Part shown: positions 1-8,211 of the stretch, one piece after another
Layout: every line of letters starts with the position of its first letter
Numbering within the stretch: the first letter of the stretch is position 1
Assembly (NCBI RefSeq): GCF_004104355.1
Contig: NZ_RJLM01000002.1
Location: 487,385-551,384 of the forward strand
Length of the DNA stretch: 64,000 nt
Direction of reading: 5' to 3'
DNA from: Photobacterium chitinilyticum
Lineage (GTDB): Bacteria > Pseudomonadota > Gammaproteobacteria > Enterobacterales > Vibrionaceae
Program-made: the position numbers and the translations under genes
Notes under the pieces: model-generated
What the model saw: the letters and a program-made list of their open reading frames with translations, nothing else
Told to the model about the DNA's origin: nothing
The model's database searches: none

Positions 1-588
1 GGAAGGGCGAATCGTGATTTCCTGATGGATCAGGGTCGGGCTCAAAGGCTCCCAGACTTTGTTGAGGTAATCATAGAGGAGATAGAAAAAAGGTGTCAGC
101 AGGATCCCGCCGGTGATAGCAGCAATGGTGCCGGAGAAGGCGTAGCCTGCTGGAAAAGCCAAGGGCTTGCTGAGCAGCAGGATCATTAGGCCGATTGCCA
201 ACCCGTGCACCAGAACCAGCGCCACCAATGCCAACAGGCGCTGCCAGTACGTTGTTAGTTGTTGCCAAAATGAAGAAAAAGGGAAAGCAAGGAAGTAGCT
301 GACGAATGGACTGAGTAGTAAGAGCCAGTCGTGGGGATCGTTGTGGAGCATTGACAGCAACCAGCCACTGATGGCCAGTTCACTGACGAGATATAACGTC
401 CAGAATCGGCGGGGAGTCAGTACCAGTACTGCCAGCTTGAGCCCGATAGGTAAAAAGATCCCGGCGAGAAAAAGATCGGGCGAAAGGTAGCTGCTTATAC
501 TCCAGAGGCAGAACCAGCTGATAGTAAAAATCACGAAGCTAAAGGCAAATGAAAAATATTTGCCTACAATCTGGCTTGCCTGTTTCAT
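1..588 (-). CDS. MASE1-type sensor kinase, UhpB-like (partial, N-terminal part)
   Basis: Reading the minus strand from 588 gives an open frame that runs off the left edge, so only about 196 N-terminal residues are visible. They are almost entirely hydrophobic, with about six to eight predicted membrane segments, and match the general look of MASE1 sensory domains found in UhpB-like histidine kinases. The ATG shares its A with the TAA of the regulator upstream (TAATG overlap), so the two are translationally coupled. The kinase core and phospho-acceptor His lie outside the window, so kinase activity is inferred from the partner: the adjacent regulator is very like UhpA, whose partner UhpB is a MASE1 membrane kinase. 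The ligand is unknown. UhpC and UhpT are not visible here, so sugar-phosphate sensing should not be assumed. Confidence 0.75.
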   Translation of the reverse strand, partial: MKQASQIVGKYFSFAFSFVIFTISWFCLWSISSYLSPDLFLAGIFLPIGLKLAVLVLTPRRFWTLYLVSELAISGWLLSMLHNDPHDWLLLLSPFVSYFLAFPFSSFWQQLTTYWQRLLALVALVLVHGLAIGLMILLLSKPLAFPAGYAFSGTIAAITGGILLTPFFYLLYDYLNKVWEPLSPTLIHQEITIRPS

Positions 589-1214
589 TAATCGACCAGT
601 AATTTGTGCTGGAGGGCAAAGCGGATCAGGTCGACGTTATTGGACAAGCCGAGTTTGCTGAGGATATTGGCCCGATGGACATGAATCGTTTTATGGCTAA
701 TGGCCAGTTCCGCACCGACTTCTTTTACATCCATACCTTTGATGAGGTGGTTGAATACCTCCCGCTCGCGCTTGGTGAGTTCGTCTAGAGCCTTTGGCTC
801 GGCCGGCGCATTGCTGAGGTTGAACAGCGCATCGGCACATAGGTAACGATCGCCGCTGGCAACCGTGCGAATGGCAGTAACCAATTCTCCCGGACCGCAG
901 CGCTTGGAGAGGTAGCCGCAGGCACCGGCTTCGATAGCCTTGCTAACAAATGAAGCCGAATCATAAATGCTGAGAATGATGGCGCGGAAGTTGGGATTGT
1001 CCTTTTTAAGACGTTCAAGCAGGCTTAATCCGCTTTCATCCGGCATTGAAATATCAATCACCGCGACATCAACCGTAGTTTGTGACAGCGCTGAAAACGC
1101 GTCTTTGGCACAACTGTATTCCCCCTTCACTTCAATATCGGACTCTACGTTAAGAAGCTGGGCAAAACCGGAGCGCACCATGATGTGGTCATCGACCAAG
1201 GCGACAGAAATCAT
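588..1214 (-). CDS. uhpA: UhpA-like LuxR-family response regulator
   Basis: Two-domain response regulator of about 208 residues. The N-terminal receiver has the expected acidic pair (VDDH), phospho-acceptor Asp in the segment DISMP, and the conserved Lys in SKRC; the C-terminal LuxR/GerE helix-turn-helix contains LTKREREVFNHLIKG and the recognition segment HKTIHVHRANI. Overall similarity to E. coli UhpA is high (for example RSGFAQLL near the N terminus and KRCxPxEL after the receiver). The start at 1214 is chosen over the upstream frame start at 1232 because AAGGA lies 7 bases before it. The gene is followed, with a one-base overlap, by a MASE1 kinase. By family knowledge it is a DNA-binding activator phosphorylated by the partner kinase. 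The target gene is not identifiable here; the symbol refers to family resemblance. Confidence 0.85.
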   Translation of the reverse strand: MISVALVDDHIMVRSGFAQLLNVESDIEVKGEYSCAKDAFSALSQTTVDVAVIDISMPDESGLSLLERLKKDNPNFRAIILSIYDSASFVSKAIEAGACGYLSKRCGPGELVTAIRTVASGDRYLCADALFNLSNAPAEPKALDELTKREREVFNHLIKGMDVKEVGAELAISHKTIHVHRANILSKLGLSNNVDLIRFALQHKLLVD

Positions 1215-1243
1215 TTTTAATCCTTTTTGCAAATCGTCGCAAA

Positions 1244-1273
1244 ATGACCGAGTGCATTCAATCCACTTATAAT
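1244..1273 (+). promoter_or_regulatory. putative sigma70 promoter for the small ORF
   Basis: On the plus strand a perfect -10 TATAAT sits at 1268-1273, with a 4/6 match to -35 (ATGACC, 1244-1249) 18 bases upstream. It points toward the small ORF at 1372. The same AT-rich stretch read on the minus strand offers TATTAT as a possible -10 for the uhpA-like gene, so the region may be a divergent promoter. No experimental support; strength is guessed from consensus only. Confidence 0.4.
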
Positions 1274-1371
1274 ACGACGTGATGATAACCGCTAAATATA
1301 TTTCAGATACCCTACTTAGATCTCAAAACACAAATTGCATCATCTATTATTTTGCTTCGGAGAGGTGATTA

Positions 1372-1470
1372 ATGTCCACTATCGATATTTCTGTTATGCA
1401 CTATGTTGAAACGGTGACTTGTATTCTCACATTCATTTTTTGCGGTATGATATCCCTATCATTACCGTAA
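1372..1470 (+). CDS. putative 32-residue hydrophobic small protein
   Basis: A short frame with a strong Shine-Dalgarno (GGAGAGG at 1359-1365) six bases before the ATG at 1372. It encodes 32 residues: a short polar start, then a hydrophobic stretch (residues about 14-30, including ILTFIFCGMISLSL) that could span a membrane, ending in TAA at 1470. Upstream is a plausible promoter (1244-1273). It has no neighbours on its strand within about 2.3 kb. I do not recognise a family. It could be a small membrane protein, a leader peptide, or chance; the ribosome binding site and promoter make it worth recording. The last third of the frame overlaps an inverted repeat (1438-1472). Confidence 0.35.
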   Translation: MSTIDISVMHYVETVTCILTFIFCGMISLSLP

Positions 1471-1472
1471 AA
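1438..1472. repeat. inverted repeat over the 3' end of the small ORF
   Basis: Two arms of about 15 bases (TTTTTGCGGTA TGATA, and TATCA T TACCGTAAAA with one bulged T) flank the loop TCCC. Stem order: CGGTA with TACCG, TGATA with TATCA, extended outward by T-A pairs. It lacks a following T tract on the plus strand, so it is not a clean intrinsic terminator; an operator or RNA structure is equally possible. Confidence 0.4.
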
Positions 1473-1596
1473 TTGGCCTTCAGTTTACATACAAAGCATT
1501 GATGATAATCAAGACGTGAATAAGGCTATAAACCAATGAAAGGCTATTGACTACTTATAGTATGTGCTATTTAATTTTTGACAATTACAAATGCCT

Positions 1597-2100
1597 TTAT
1601 ATGTTTAATGAATGTATCGCATCGTGGAAACTAGAGAACATGTCAATATTTGTTACTCTCTGGCTGTAACTGATTTTTCCGAAGTTATTAATGCTTAAAA
1701 CTGCTGGTGTTGATAGGCCTCTAAATATTCCTGAATCAATAGCAACGCCATAATGTTCAGTAAAGCTTTTATTATGGAAGAAGCTGGCCGTTTTAATGTA
1801 GTCTAGACCTTCTCTTTCACAAAACTCACGCATAGCTAGAGGTAAATCTGCGGATATACAGAGGAAAACAATATTACTATTTTTGGAAGCAATCAGATTG
1901 AAATCTCTGATCGATTGTGCACATTCTGGTATATGAACAGATAAGAATATGTTCAAAATTATATTCTTTCCTTTTAAGTCAGCAAGAGATAAGTCTGTAA
2001 TATCTTTATCAACTAATGTAAAGAAAGGTGCGCTATCGCCGACAAAAGGAAGTTTTCCAGAGGTATCTATGGATTCATTTCTATAAAGTACGGTAGACAT
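1597..2100 (-). CDS. Tpx-family thiol peroxidase-like protein with altered active site
   Basis: About 167 residues, the usual length of Tpx (atypical 2-Cys peroxiredoxin), and alignable to E. coli Tpx over most of its length, for example the segments FTLVDKDITDLSLADLKGK and LCISADLPLAMREFC. The peroxidatic Cys is kept (C60), as is the resolving Cys (C94). However, the peroxiredoxin motif PxxxTxxC is broken: Pro is Leu53 and Thr is Ile57. These two residues normally position and activate the thiolate, so classical peroxidase activity is doubtful. The start at 2100 (ATG with GAGAG upstream) is preferred to a GTG at 2112. It is the last gene of a minus-strand trio with two small related proteins, eight bases after the previous stop, in strongly AT-rich DNA that suggests acquisition. 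Function may be redox sensing or binding rather than peroxide reduction. Confidence 0.7.
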   Translation of the reverse strand: MSTVLYRNESIDTSGKLPFVGDSAPFFTLVDKDITDLSLADLKGKNIILNIFLSVHIPECAQSIRDFNLIASKNSNIVFLCISADLPLAMREFCEREGLDYIKTASFFHNKSFTEHYGVAIDSGIFRGLSTPAVLSINNFGKISYSQRVTNIDMFSSFHDAIHSLNI

Positions 2101-2108
2101 TAATTCTC

Positions 2109-2387
2109 TCACATGACTTTTTCATAGTGTGGGCTAGAAATTTCAAAGTTTAGGAGGTTCAAAATATGTTGAAACTCCCTCGTATTATTAAGTGCTGTAA
2201 TAAAAACGGTTGGCTGAGAACGGTATGTTGCCATTAAAGCGACTTCTAAATTGTTATCATGTATGTCTTCACACATGAAAACAGCGATAATACATGACTT
2301 TATATTATCATCGTCAATGTTGAGCTCTAAAAGTTCACTTATATTGATAAGTTTTCTTAATCGAGATTGTCTATTGAAAAATGACAT
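2109..2387 (-). CDS. small unknown protein, paralogue B of a tandem pair
   Basis: 92 residues, no recognised family. Start ATG at 2387 has GGAAA close upstream. The sequence resembles the protein encoded just upstream (2430-2786): both have an ELL...IN/LNID segment, then a hydrophobic strand (SCIIAVFMCEDI here, VSIAAVVINYDDI there), a LEV/LEM segment, a strand with VFITALNN or IFVKTIKK, and a closing EFxxxLxLL helix. This alternation of strands and helices suggests a small alpha/beta fold. It sits between its paralogue and the Tpx-like gene, all in one direction with short gaps (42 and 8 bases), so they are probably co-transcribed. Composition is AT-rich, unlike the nap genes nearby. Confidence 0.6.
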   Translation of the reverse strand: MSFFNRQSRLRKLINISELLELNIDDDNIKSCIIAVFMCEDIHDNNLEVALMATYRSQPTVFITALNNTREFQHILNLLNFEISSPHYEKVM

Positions 2388-2429
2388 TTTATTTCCATAT
2401 TTAGATTTACTGTTAATCAGCAGTTTGTT

Positions 2430-2786
2430 CTATTTTTTATGTGTTCTTCGATCAACAGCATCACCAACAAGGTAAAGTAGTTCGTTAAACTCATTAGATT
2501 TCTTGATTGTTTTTACAAAGATTGAATCTCGTAATGACATGGTTTTAATTAGTTCCATTTCGAGAGATCCTGACTCCACTATGTCATCATAATTGATTAC
2601 GACTGCAGCAATACTCACTTTTACAATATCAGAGCTTAGATCCAAGTTTATTTTTTTTGATATGTCTAGTAATTCGCGTGATCTTTGTCTTGTTTGATAT
2701 CGATGAATACATTCCTTCAAATTGTATTCATCAAATGTAATACCAATTTCTTTTAGTTCTTCAATCGTTGAAATCAAATTTTTCAT
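2430..2786 (-). CDS. small unknown protein, paralogue A of a tandem pair
   Basis: 118 residues, first gene of the AT-rich minus-strand trio. The ATG at 2786 follows AGAGG at good spacing. It has about 40 extra N-terminal residues (helical, charged, containing the IHRYQTRQRSRELL segment) before the part shared with its downstream paralogue. No signal peptide or membrane segment. No family recognised. Its neighbours are its own paralogue and a Tpx-like protein, so a redox or stress-related role is conceivable, but that is guilt by association only. Confidence 0.6.
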   Translation of the reverse strand: MKNLISTIEELKEIGITFDEYNLKECIHRYQTRQRSRELLDISKKINLDLSSDIVKVSIAAVVINYDDIVESGSLEMELIKTMSLRDSIFVKTIKKSNEFNELLYLVGDAVDRRTHKK

Positions 2787-2921
2787 GGTATACCTCTTTA
2801 CTATAAATAAAATGGTTCATCTGTAAAAATGAACTCATGTTTGCAGTGAATGCATTATGATTATTTTTATATATAACTATTAGTTATTGTTCTTTATGCG
2901 TTTAAATGATATGTGTAACGT

Positions 2922-3242
2922 TTAAAACAAATATTTTGATACCTTGTTGCTAATACCAAAATCAGATTTCTCAGTGGTTTTACTTGTGAATGGCATAACT
3001 CTATTTTTTGTTCCATCCAATTTAATTGTTAGCTCATTACCTTCGTTAAGTAGAATCTTATATCCAGTAATAACTGTTTGAGTCATGCCATTCACATCAA
3101 AGTATTCTTCGATATTGTTAAATCCTGTGACTTGTTGTAACTGCAGACCATCATTAAAGAAAATAGAAATATTTGGCTTTTCTGATTTGTTTTTAAGCAT
3201 ATCGCAGATGTATGCAGCTGAATCAATATTAAATACGATCAT
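2922..3242 (-). CDS. hypothetical protein, about 106 residues
   Basis: Open frame on the minus strand in AT-rich DNA. An in-frame GTG at 3323 gives 133 residues but has no ribosome binding site; the ATG at 3242 has TTAGG eight bases upstream and is preferred. The protein begins MIVFNIDSAAYICDML and continues with short strands (ISIFFNDGLQLQQVTGF, TVITGYKILLNEGNELTIKLDG) suggesting a small beta-rich domain. Ends in a basic, polar tail. No family recognised. It lies 135 bases upstream of the paralogue pair in the same direction and may be a separate transcription unit. Confidence 0.5.
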   Translation of the reverse strand: MIVFNIDSAAYICDMLKNKSEKPNISIFFNDGLQLQQVTGFNNIEEYFDVNGMTQTVITGYKILLNEGNELTIKLDGTKNRVMPFTSKTTEKSDFGISNKVSKYLF

Positions 3243-3653
3243 TATGAAACCTAATGTTAACTTGTGGAATTTATTTGTGAAATGTATCACTTTTTTGCGA
3301 TTGTCTGGTCTAACCATCAACACTTTTTTGTAACGAAGATCACACTTTATCTGGTTATCTGTGCATTACAGCGTTGAAATGCATGCAATTTATTTCTGCG
3401 AATTATGTTACATTTCTAATTTATCCCTATTGCGTATATCGCTTGTGTGTACTCAATTTACACCTTACCAGTCGTGATAATTGCTGTTCATTACATTTCA
3501 TCTGTCTTGTTTGGGCTTCAGTAATCATATTGTGATTACGGTTTTTAGCAGAGTGAGAAGTGTTCCTTCTGCTTTGTTATTTGATTGCCTTCGTTACGTC
3601 ACCACTTACAAGTAATTGATTCGCATAAGTGTGAACTCAGTAGCATCCATTTA

Positions 3654-3667
3654 TTGATCTATCTCAA
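3654..3667 (+). promoter_or_regulatory. FNR-like site upstream of napD
   Basis: TTGATCTATCTCAA matches the FNR/Fnr consensus TTGAT-N4-ATCAA with one mismatch (C for A at the start of the second half). It is centred about 29 bases upstream of the NarP-like palindrome, and about 75 bases upstream of the likely transcription start. Known nap promoters in enterics and Vibrio are activated by FNR under anaerobiosis, which fits. Confidence 0.65.
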
Positions 3668-3681
3668 AGAGGTATGGCCTT

Positions 3682-3697
3682 TACCCCCTAATGGGTA
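3682..3697 (+). promoter_or_regulatory. NarP/NarL-type 7-2-7 site upstream of napD
   Basis: TACCCCC-TA-ATGGGTA is an inverted pair of heptamers spaced by two bases, the 7-2-7 arrangement that NarP binds. The right half fits the heptamer consensus on the opposite strand fully; the left half has one mismatch at its last base. If the site is at -44.5, as in E. coli napF, transcription would start near 3734, with an AT-rich -10 around 3722-3730. NarP and NarQ genes are not in the window. Confidence 0.65.
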
Positions 3698-3799
3698 TGC
3701 CTTGTTTGTTTTTTGAGCATAAATTATTAATAGACCACATAAAAAATGTGTGTATGTGGTGCGTGATTGGTGTGATGCCTGCTCGGGAGGGCTCAATAA

Positions 3800-4075
3800 A
3801 TGAATGATTACCATGTCAGCAGTTTGGTTGTGTATGTGTCGGCCGAGCATGCTGAATCCGTGAAGAAAACCATAGAGAGCCTAGAAGGGGCCGAAGTACC
3901 TGTAAGCAATGAAGTAGGAAAGATGGTTGTGGTGCTTGAGGGAGACAGCAAGGACGGGTTGGTAGAACGCTTCGACAAAATCAAAACAATACCCGGCGTA
4001 ATAACCGTCACTCTGGTGTACCACCAAATGGATGAGCAATCTGAGCTTAAGGAAGCCAAAAATGACAGTCAGTAG
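3800..4075 (+). CDS. napD: NapD, NapA-specific chaperone
   Basis: 91 residues, the normal size of NapD, a cytoplasmic ferredoxin-fold chaperone that binds the Tat signal of NapA during cofactor loading. Recognisable features are the VSSLVV strand near the N terminus, the acid-rich segment [25 protein letters not shown] and the near-invariant LVYHQ motif close to the C terminus (residues about 73-77). GGAGGG lies upstream of the ATG. It is the first gene of the nap operon; there is no napF or napE before it. Its last 14 bases overlap the start of napA. Confidence 0.93.
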   Translation: MNDYHVSSLVVYVSAEHAESVKKTIESLEGAEVPVSNEVGKMVVVLEGDSKDGLVERFDKIKTIPGVITVTLVYHQMDEQSELKEAKNDSQ

Positions 4076-6548
4076 ACGTAGTTTCTTAAAGGCCAATGCA
4101 GCGGCAGCGGCCGCGGCGGCAGCAGGTTTGACCTTGCCTGTTTCTGTTGCCCAAGCTGCTGGTGAGGATAAGAACGTTAAGTGGGACAAGGCGCCGTGTC
4201 GATTTTGTGGTACCGGCTGTAGCGTACTGGTCGGTACGCAAAATGGACGGGTAGTGGCATCCCAGGGGGATCCGGATGCGCCGGTGAATAAAGGGTTGAA
4301 CTGTATCAAGGGTTATTTCCTGCCTAAGATCATGTACGGAAAAGATCGTCTGACACAACCGATGTTGCGTAAAACCGATGGCGTTTACGACAAAGAAGGA
4401 GAGTTCACACCGGTAAGCTGGGATGAAGCTTTTGATGTAATGGCAGACAAATTTAAGCAGGCTCTGAAGGAAAAAGGGCCGACTTCTGTTGGGATGTTTG
4501 GTTCGGGGCAGTGGACAGTATGGGAAGGTTATGCGGCTGCCAAGTTGTATAAGGCCGGTTTCCGCTCGAACAATATTGATCCTAATGCCCGCCATTGTAT
4601 GGCGTCTGCCGTTGTTGGTTTTGCACGTACCTTTGGTATGGATGAACCGATGGGGAGTTATGACGATCTGGAACACGCCGATGCTTTCGTGCTTTGGGGC
4701 TCGAACATGGCAGAGATGCATCCAATTTTGTGGACTCGTCTTACCGATCGCCGGCTTTCGTCTGACAAGGTGAAAGTGGCTGTGCTTTCTACCTTTACCC
4801 ACCGTAGTTATGAGCTTGCCGATAATCCGATTATTTTTACCCCGCAAACAGATCTGGCGATTCTTAACTTCATCGCGCATTACATTATTTCCAATAACAA
4901 GGTGAATAAAGCTTTCCTCGACAAGCACGTTAACATTCGCAAGGGTGAAACGGATATCGGTTATGGCTTGCGCCCGACCCACCCGCTGGAAAAAGCGGCC
5001 AAGAATCCGGGCAGCAAGAAATCATCGCCGATGAGTTTCGACGAGTACGCCAAGTTTGTCTCGACCTATACGGCCGAATATACCTCCGAGCTGTCAGGAG
5101 TACCGGTTGATCAGCTTAATGAGCTGGCAGAAATGTATGCTGATCCTGACATAAAGGTAGTTTCCTACTGGACCATGGGTTTCAACCAGCACACCCGCGG
5201 GGTCTGGGCCAATAATCTGGTCTACAACATTCACCTACTCACAGGAAAGATCTCCAAGCCCGGCTGCGGTCCGTTCTCGTTGACCGGACAACCATCCGCT
5301 TGTGGCACGGCGCGTGAGGTCGGTACCTTTGCCCATCGTCTACCAGCCGATATGGTAGTGATGAACCCCAAGCACCGAGAAATGTGCGAAACCAAATGGA
5401 ACATTCCAGCCGGTACTATTCCGCCTAAACCCGGCTACCATGCGGTTCTTCAGGATAGGATGCTCAAAGATCGCAAGCTCAATGCTTATTGGGTGATGTG
5501 TAATAACAATATGCAGGCAGGACCAAATATTAATGAGGAACGCCTGCCAGGCTATCGTGATCCGGCTAACTTTATTGTTACCTCCGATCCGTACCCAACC
5601 GTAACGGCCATGGCCTCGGATCTGATTTTGCCAACGGCAATGTGGGTTGAAAAAGAAGGGGCCTACGGCAACGCAGAGCGCCGAACTCAGTTTTGGCGTC
5701 AGCAAATCTCGCCACCGGGCGAGGCCAAGTCGGACCTTTGGCAGCTAATGGAATTCTCCAAGCGCTTCAAGGTCGAGGAAGTCTGGCCGCAGGAACTGAT
5801 TGCCAAAAAACCGGAGCTTAAAGGAAAAACATTATTCGAGGTGCTGTATAAGAACGGCAATGTCGACAAGTTCAGCGTCGATGAACTGGCGGCGGATCAG
5901 CTGAATGATGAGTCGCGTGATTTTGGTTTCTACGTGCAAAAGGGGCTATTTGAGGAATACGCCTATTTTGGTCGTGGCCATGCCCACGATTTGGCGCCAT
6001 TTGACATGTACCATCAGGCTCGTGGTCTGCGCTGGCCTGTTGTCGACGGCAAGGAAACCGTGTGGCGTTACGCCGAAGGATATGACCCTTACGTTAACAA
6101 GGGCGAGGAGTTTGCGTTTTACGGTAAGCCGGACAAGAAAGCGGTGATCTTTGCGCTGCCTTATGAACCTGCCGCCGAATCACCGGACGAAGAGTACGAT
6201 CTCTGGTTGTCGACGGGCCGTGTACTAGAACACTGGCACACCGGTTCGATGACTCGCCGTGTGCCCGAGCTTTACCGCTCTTTCCCTGATGCTGTGGTTT
6301 ACATGCATCCTCTCGATGCGAAGAAACGCGGCCTGCGCCGAGGTGATGCAATAAAGATTGCATCGCGTCGTGGGGAAGTGCTGTCCCATGTCGAAACTCG
6401 GGGACGGAACAGGGTGCCGCAGGGCTTGGTGTATATGCCGTTTTTTGATGCCAGCCAGCTTACCAACAAGCTAACACTGGATGCCACGGATCCGCTTTCC
6501 AAAGAAACCGACTTCAAGAAATGTGCGGTGAAAGTGGTTAAGGCCTAA
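4062..6548 (+). CDS. napA: NapA, periplasmic nitrate reductase catalytic subunit
   Basis: 828 residues from the ATG at 4062, which has AAGGAAG upstream and is preferred to an upstream in-frame ATG inside napD. A Tat signal begins [10 protein letters not shown], followed by nine alanines (13-21), a cleavage region near residue 33, then the [4Fe-4S] ligands C46, C49, C53 and C81. The Cys that coordinates molybdenum is C179 in NARHCMAS. The enzyme reduces nitrate to nitrite in the periplasm using a bis-MGD molybdenum cofactor and takes electrons from the di-haem NapB. The length and all key residues match the NapA family. It overlaps napD and is followed after 14 bases by napG. Nothing suggests inactivation. 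Confidence 0.97.
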   Translation: MTVSRRSFLKANAAAAAAAAAGLTLPVSVAQAAGEDKNVKWDKAPCRFCGTGCSVLVGTQNGRVVASQGDPDAPVNKGLNCIKGYFLPKIMYGKDRLTQPMLRKTDGVYDKEGEFTPVSWDEAFDVMADKFKQALKEKGPTSVGMFGSGQWTVWEGYAAAKLYKAGFRSNNIDPNARHCMASAVVGFARTFGMDEPMGSYDDLEHADAFVLWGSNMAEMHPILWTRLTDRRLSSDKVKVAVLSTFTHRSYELADNPIIFTPQTDLAILNFIAHYIISNNKVNKAFLDKHVNIRKGETDIGYGLRPTHPLEKAAKNPGSKKSSPMSFDEYAKFVSTYTAEYTSELSGVPVDQLNELAEMYADPDIKVVSYWTMGFNQHTRGVWANNLVYNIHLLTGKISKPGCGPFSLTGQPSACGTAREVGTFAHRLPADMVVMNPKHREMCETKWNIPAGTIPPKPGYHAVLQDRMLKDRKLNAYWVMCNNNMQAGPNINEERLPGYRDPANFIVTSDPYPTVTAMASDLILPTAMWVEKEGAYGNAERRTQFWRQQISPPGEAKSDLWQLMEFSKRFKVEEVWPQELIAKKPELKGKTLFEVLYKNGNVDKFSVDELAADQLNDESRDFGFYVQKGLFEEYAYFGRGHAHDLAPFDMYHQARGLRWPVVDGKETVWRYAEGYDPYVNKGEEFAFYGKPDKKAVIFALPYEPAAESPDEEYDLWLSTGRVLEHWHTGSMTRRVPELYRSFPDAVVYMHPLDAKKRGLRRGDAIKIASRRGEVLSHVETRGRNRVPQGLVYMPFFDASQLTNKLTLDATDPLSKETDFKKCAVKVVKA

Positions 6549-6562
6549 CTAACGGGTACAGA

Positions 6563-7330
6563 ATGATGAAGACTTCGCGCTTTAGAACTTCTGACAGTCG
6601 CCGGCGTTTCTTGCGAGATGCGATGCGAACAGCCGTCGGTGTCGGTGCTGCGGCAACGGTATTGGGTTTGCAGTCAAGGCAAAGCCAGGCCGATGTTGGT
6701 GTACCGATCCGTCCGCCGGGAGCGCTGGATGAGCCTGATTTTCTTCAGGCTTGCCTCCGGTGCGGCTTGTGCGTGCAGGCCTGCCCCTATGACACCTTGA
6801 AGCTGGCTACGCTTGTCTCGCCAGTCGCGGCCGGAACACCGTATTTTACGGCCCGGGAGATACCGTGCGAGATGTGTGAAGACATTCCTTGTGTGGTCGC
6901 TTGTCCGAGCGGTGCCCTAGAGCATAACCTGACGGATATTGATGACGCCAGAATGGGAACGGCGGTACTGATTGACCATGAAACCTGCCTTAACTGGCTG
7001 GGTTTACGTTGTGATGTCTGCCATCGGGTGTGTCCGTTAATAGACGAGGCGATTACTTTGGAACCTGTTCGTAACCAGCGTACGGGCTACCACGCCAAGT
7101 TTATTCCTACCGTGCACTCTGATGTCTGTACCGGCTGTGGTAAATGCGAGCTCGCCTGCGTGCTGGAAGAAGCGGCGATTAAGGTTGTACCGACAGCATT
7201 GGCCAAAGGACAGATGGGGCAACATTACCGGTTAGGTTGGGAGGAAAAGGCCCGTCAAGGTGAGAGCCTGATCTCCGATGATCTGACGCTGCCAGTCCGC
7301 AAACCGGAAGGTACAGGGGGAGGTCAGTAA
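6563..7330 (+). CDS. napG: NapG, periplasmic-side ferredoxin-type protein
   Basis: 255 residues. A Tat-like signal ([12 protein letters not shown], residues about 12-23, followed by an Ala/Gly-rich hydrophobic stretch) leads into four cysteine clusters typical of NapG/MauM-type [4Fe-4S] proteins: [43 protein letters not shown] and [11 protein letters not shown]. By family knowledge NapG with NapH passes electrons from the quinol pool (especially ubiquinol or menaquinol) to NapC/NapB. Two adjacent ATG codons open the gene; the choice does not matter to the product. The stop codon overlaps the napH start (TAATG), so NapG and NapH are translationally coupled. Confidence 0.95.
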   Translation: MMKTSRFRTSDSRRRFLRDAMRTAVGVGAAATVLGLQSRQSQADVGVPIRPPGALDEPDFLQACLRCGLCVQACPYDTLKLATLVSPVAAGTPYFTAREIPCEMCEDIPCVVACPSGALEHNLTDIDDARMGTAVLIDHETCLNWLGLRCDVCHRVCPLIDEAITLEPVRNQRTGYHAKFIPTVHSDVCTGCGKCELACVLEEAAIKVVPTALAKGQMGQHYRLGWEEKARQGESLISDDLTLPVRKPEGTGGGQ

Positions 7331-8211
7331 TGGCAGAGCACTTTGCAAAAAAACGAGCGGTAAAAAATCGAGCGAAAGATGCCGGCAAGGCCGCGGTTAA
7401 AGCATTGGGTTGGTGGAAAGCTCATCGCTTTTTGCTGCTGCGTCGTAGCTGTCAGTTGCTGATCATCGGCTTGTTTATGGTCGGTCCGACATTGGGTGTA
7501 TTGCGTGGCAACCTGTCATCAAGCTCTCTGTTCGACACCATACCGATGACGGACCCGCTGATCTTGCTGCAGACCATTGCCGCTGGGCATCTGCCTGAGC
7601 TAACAGCTTTGCTGGGGGCGCTGATCGTGGTGGTGTTCTATGCCGTGATCGGGCCTCGGGTATTTTGTGGCTGGGTATGCCCGCTGAATATGGTGACGGA
7701 TGCGGCAGCATGGCTGCGGCGTAAGCTGGGGCTCAAGGTTAGTTACAACTGGTCGCCTCGTCTTCGCTACTGGCTACTGCCAGTATTGCTGCTGGGCAGT
7801 GCCGTCTCGGGTACCGTGCTGTGGAGCTGGATAGACCCGGTTGCCGCATTGCATCGTGGCCTGATCTTCGGCATGGGGGCAAGTTGGATCCTGATTGTAC
7901 TTGTGTTTGCGCTTGATTTACTGCTGGTCGAACACGGCTGGTGCGGGCATTTATGTCCGCTAGGCGCGGCCTATGGTGTAATTGGCCGCAAGAGCCTGAT
8001 CAGGGTAACCGCCACCAATCGTGAGGCATGCAATAAGTGCATGGATTGCTTTAATGTATGCCCCGAGCCAGAGATTTTGCGCCAGCCACTAAAAGAAGGG
8101 GATCGCCGGGTTATGAGCCAGGACTGTATCAGCTGCGGACGATGCATCGATGTCTGTTCCGAAAGGGTATTGGAATTTAAAACAAGAATTGGAGCCAAAT
8201 ATGAAGGGTAA
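7330..8211 (+). CDS. napH: NapH, membrane-bound quinol-oxidising iron-sulfur protein
   Basis: 293 residues with four predicted membrane segments (around residues 35-55, 90-110, 150-170 and 180-200). The two CxxxCP motifs typical of NapH are present (CGWVCP and CGHLCP), and the C-terminal cytoplasmic part has a pair of ferredoxin clusters (CNKCMDCFNVCP and CISCGRCIDVC). In the family NapH anchors NapG at the membrane. It starts in the napG stop and its own last 11 bases overlap the napB start, so the cluster is tightly packed. Confidence 0.95.
   Translation: MAEHFAKKRAVKNRAKDAGKAAVKALGWWKAHRFLLLRRSCQLLIIGLFMVGPTLGVLRGNLSSSSLFDTIPMTDPLILLQTIAAGHLPELTALLGALIVVVFYAVIGPRVFCGWVCPLNMVTDAAAWLRRKLGLKVSYNWSPRLRYWLLPVLLLGSAVSGTVLWSWIDPVAALHRGLIFGMGASWILIVLVFALDLLLVEHGWCGHLCPLGAAYGVIGRKSLIRVTATNREACNKCMDCFNVCPEPEILRQPLKEGDRRVMSQDCISCGRCIDVCSERVLEFKTRIGAKYEG

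Larger units (their letters stand above)
3243..3799. other. intergenic region between accessory patch and nap operon
   Basis: About 560 bases, AT-rich, no supported gene. The right-hand 150 bases hold the nap regulatory sites described separately (FNR-like and NarP-like). The left-hand part should contain the promoter of the minus-strand hypothetical gene; I see no site clear enough to call there. An open frame on the minus strand at 3659-3850 is not supported: it crosses the nap control region and the napD start. Confidence 0.6.

Noticed and set aside
3659-3850. 63-codon minus-strand frame across the nap promoter
   Set aside because: It covers the FNR and NarP sites and the napD start; no coding evidence.
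4086-4982. 298-codon open frame on the minus strand within napA
   Set aside because: It is antisense to the undoubted napA frame; its translation has no family features and looks like a composition artefact.
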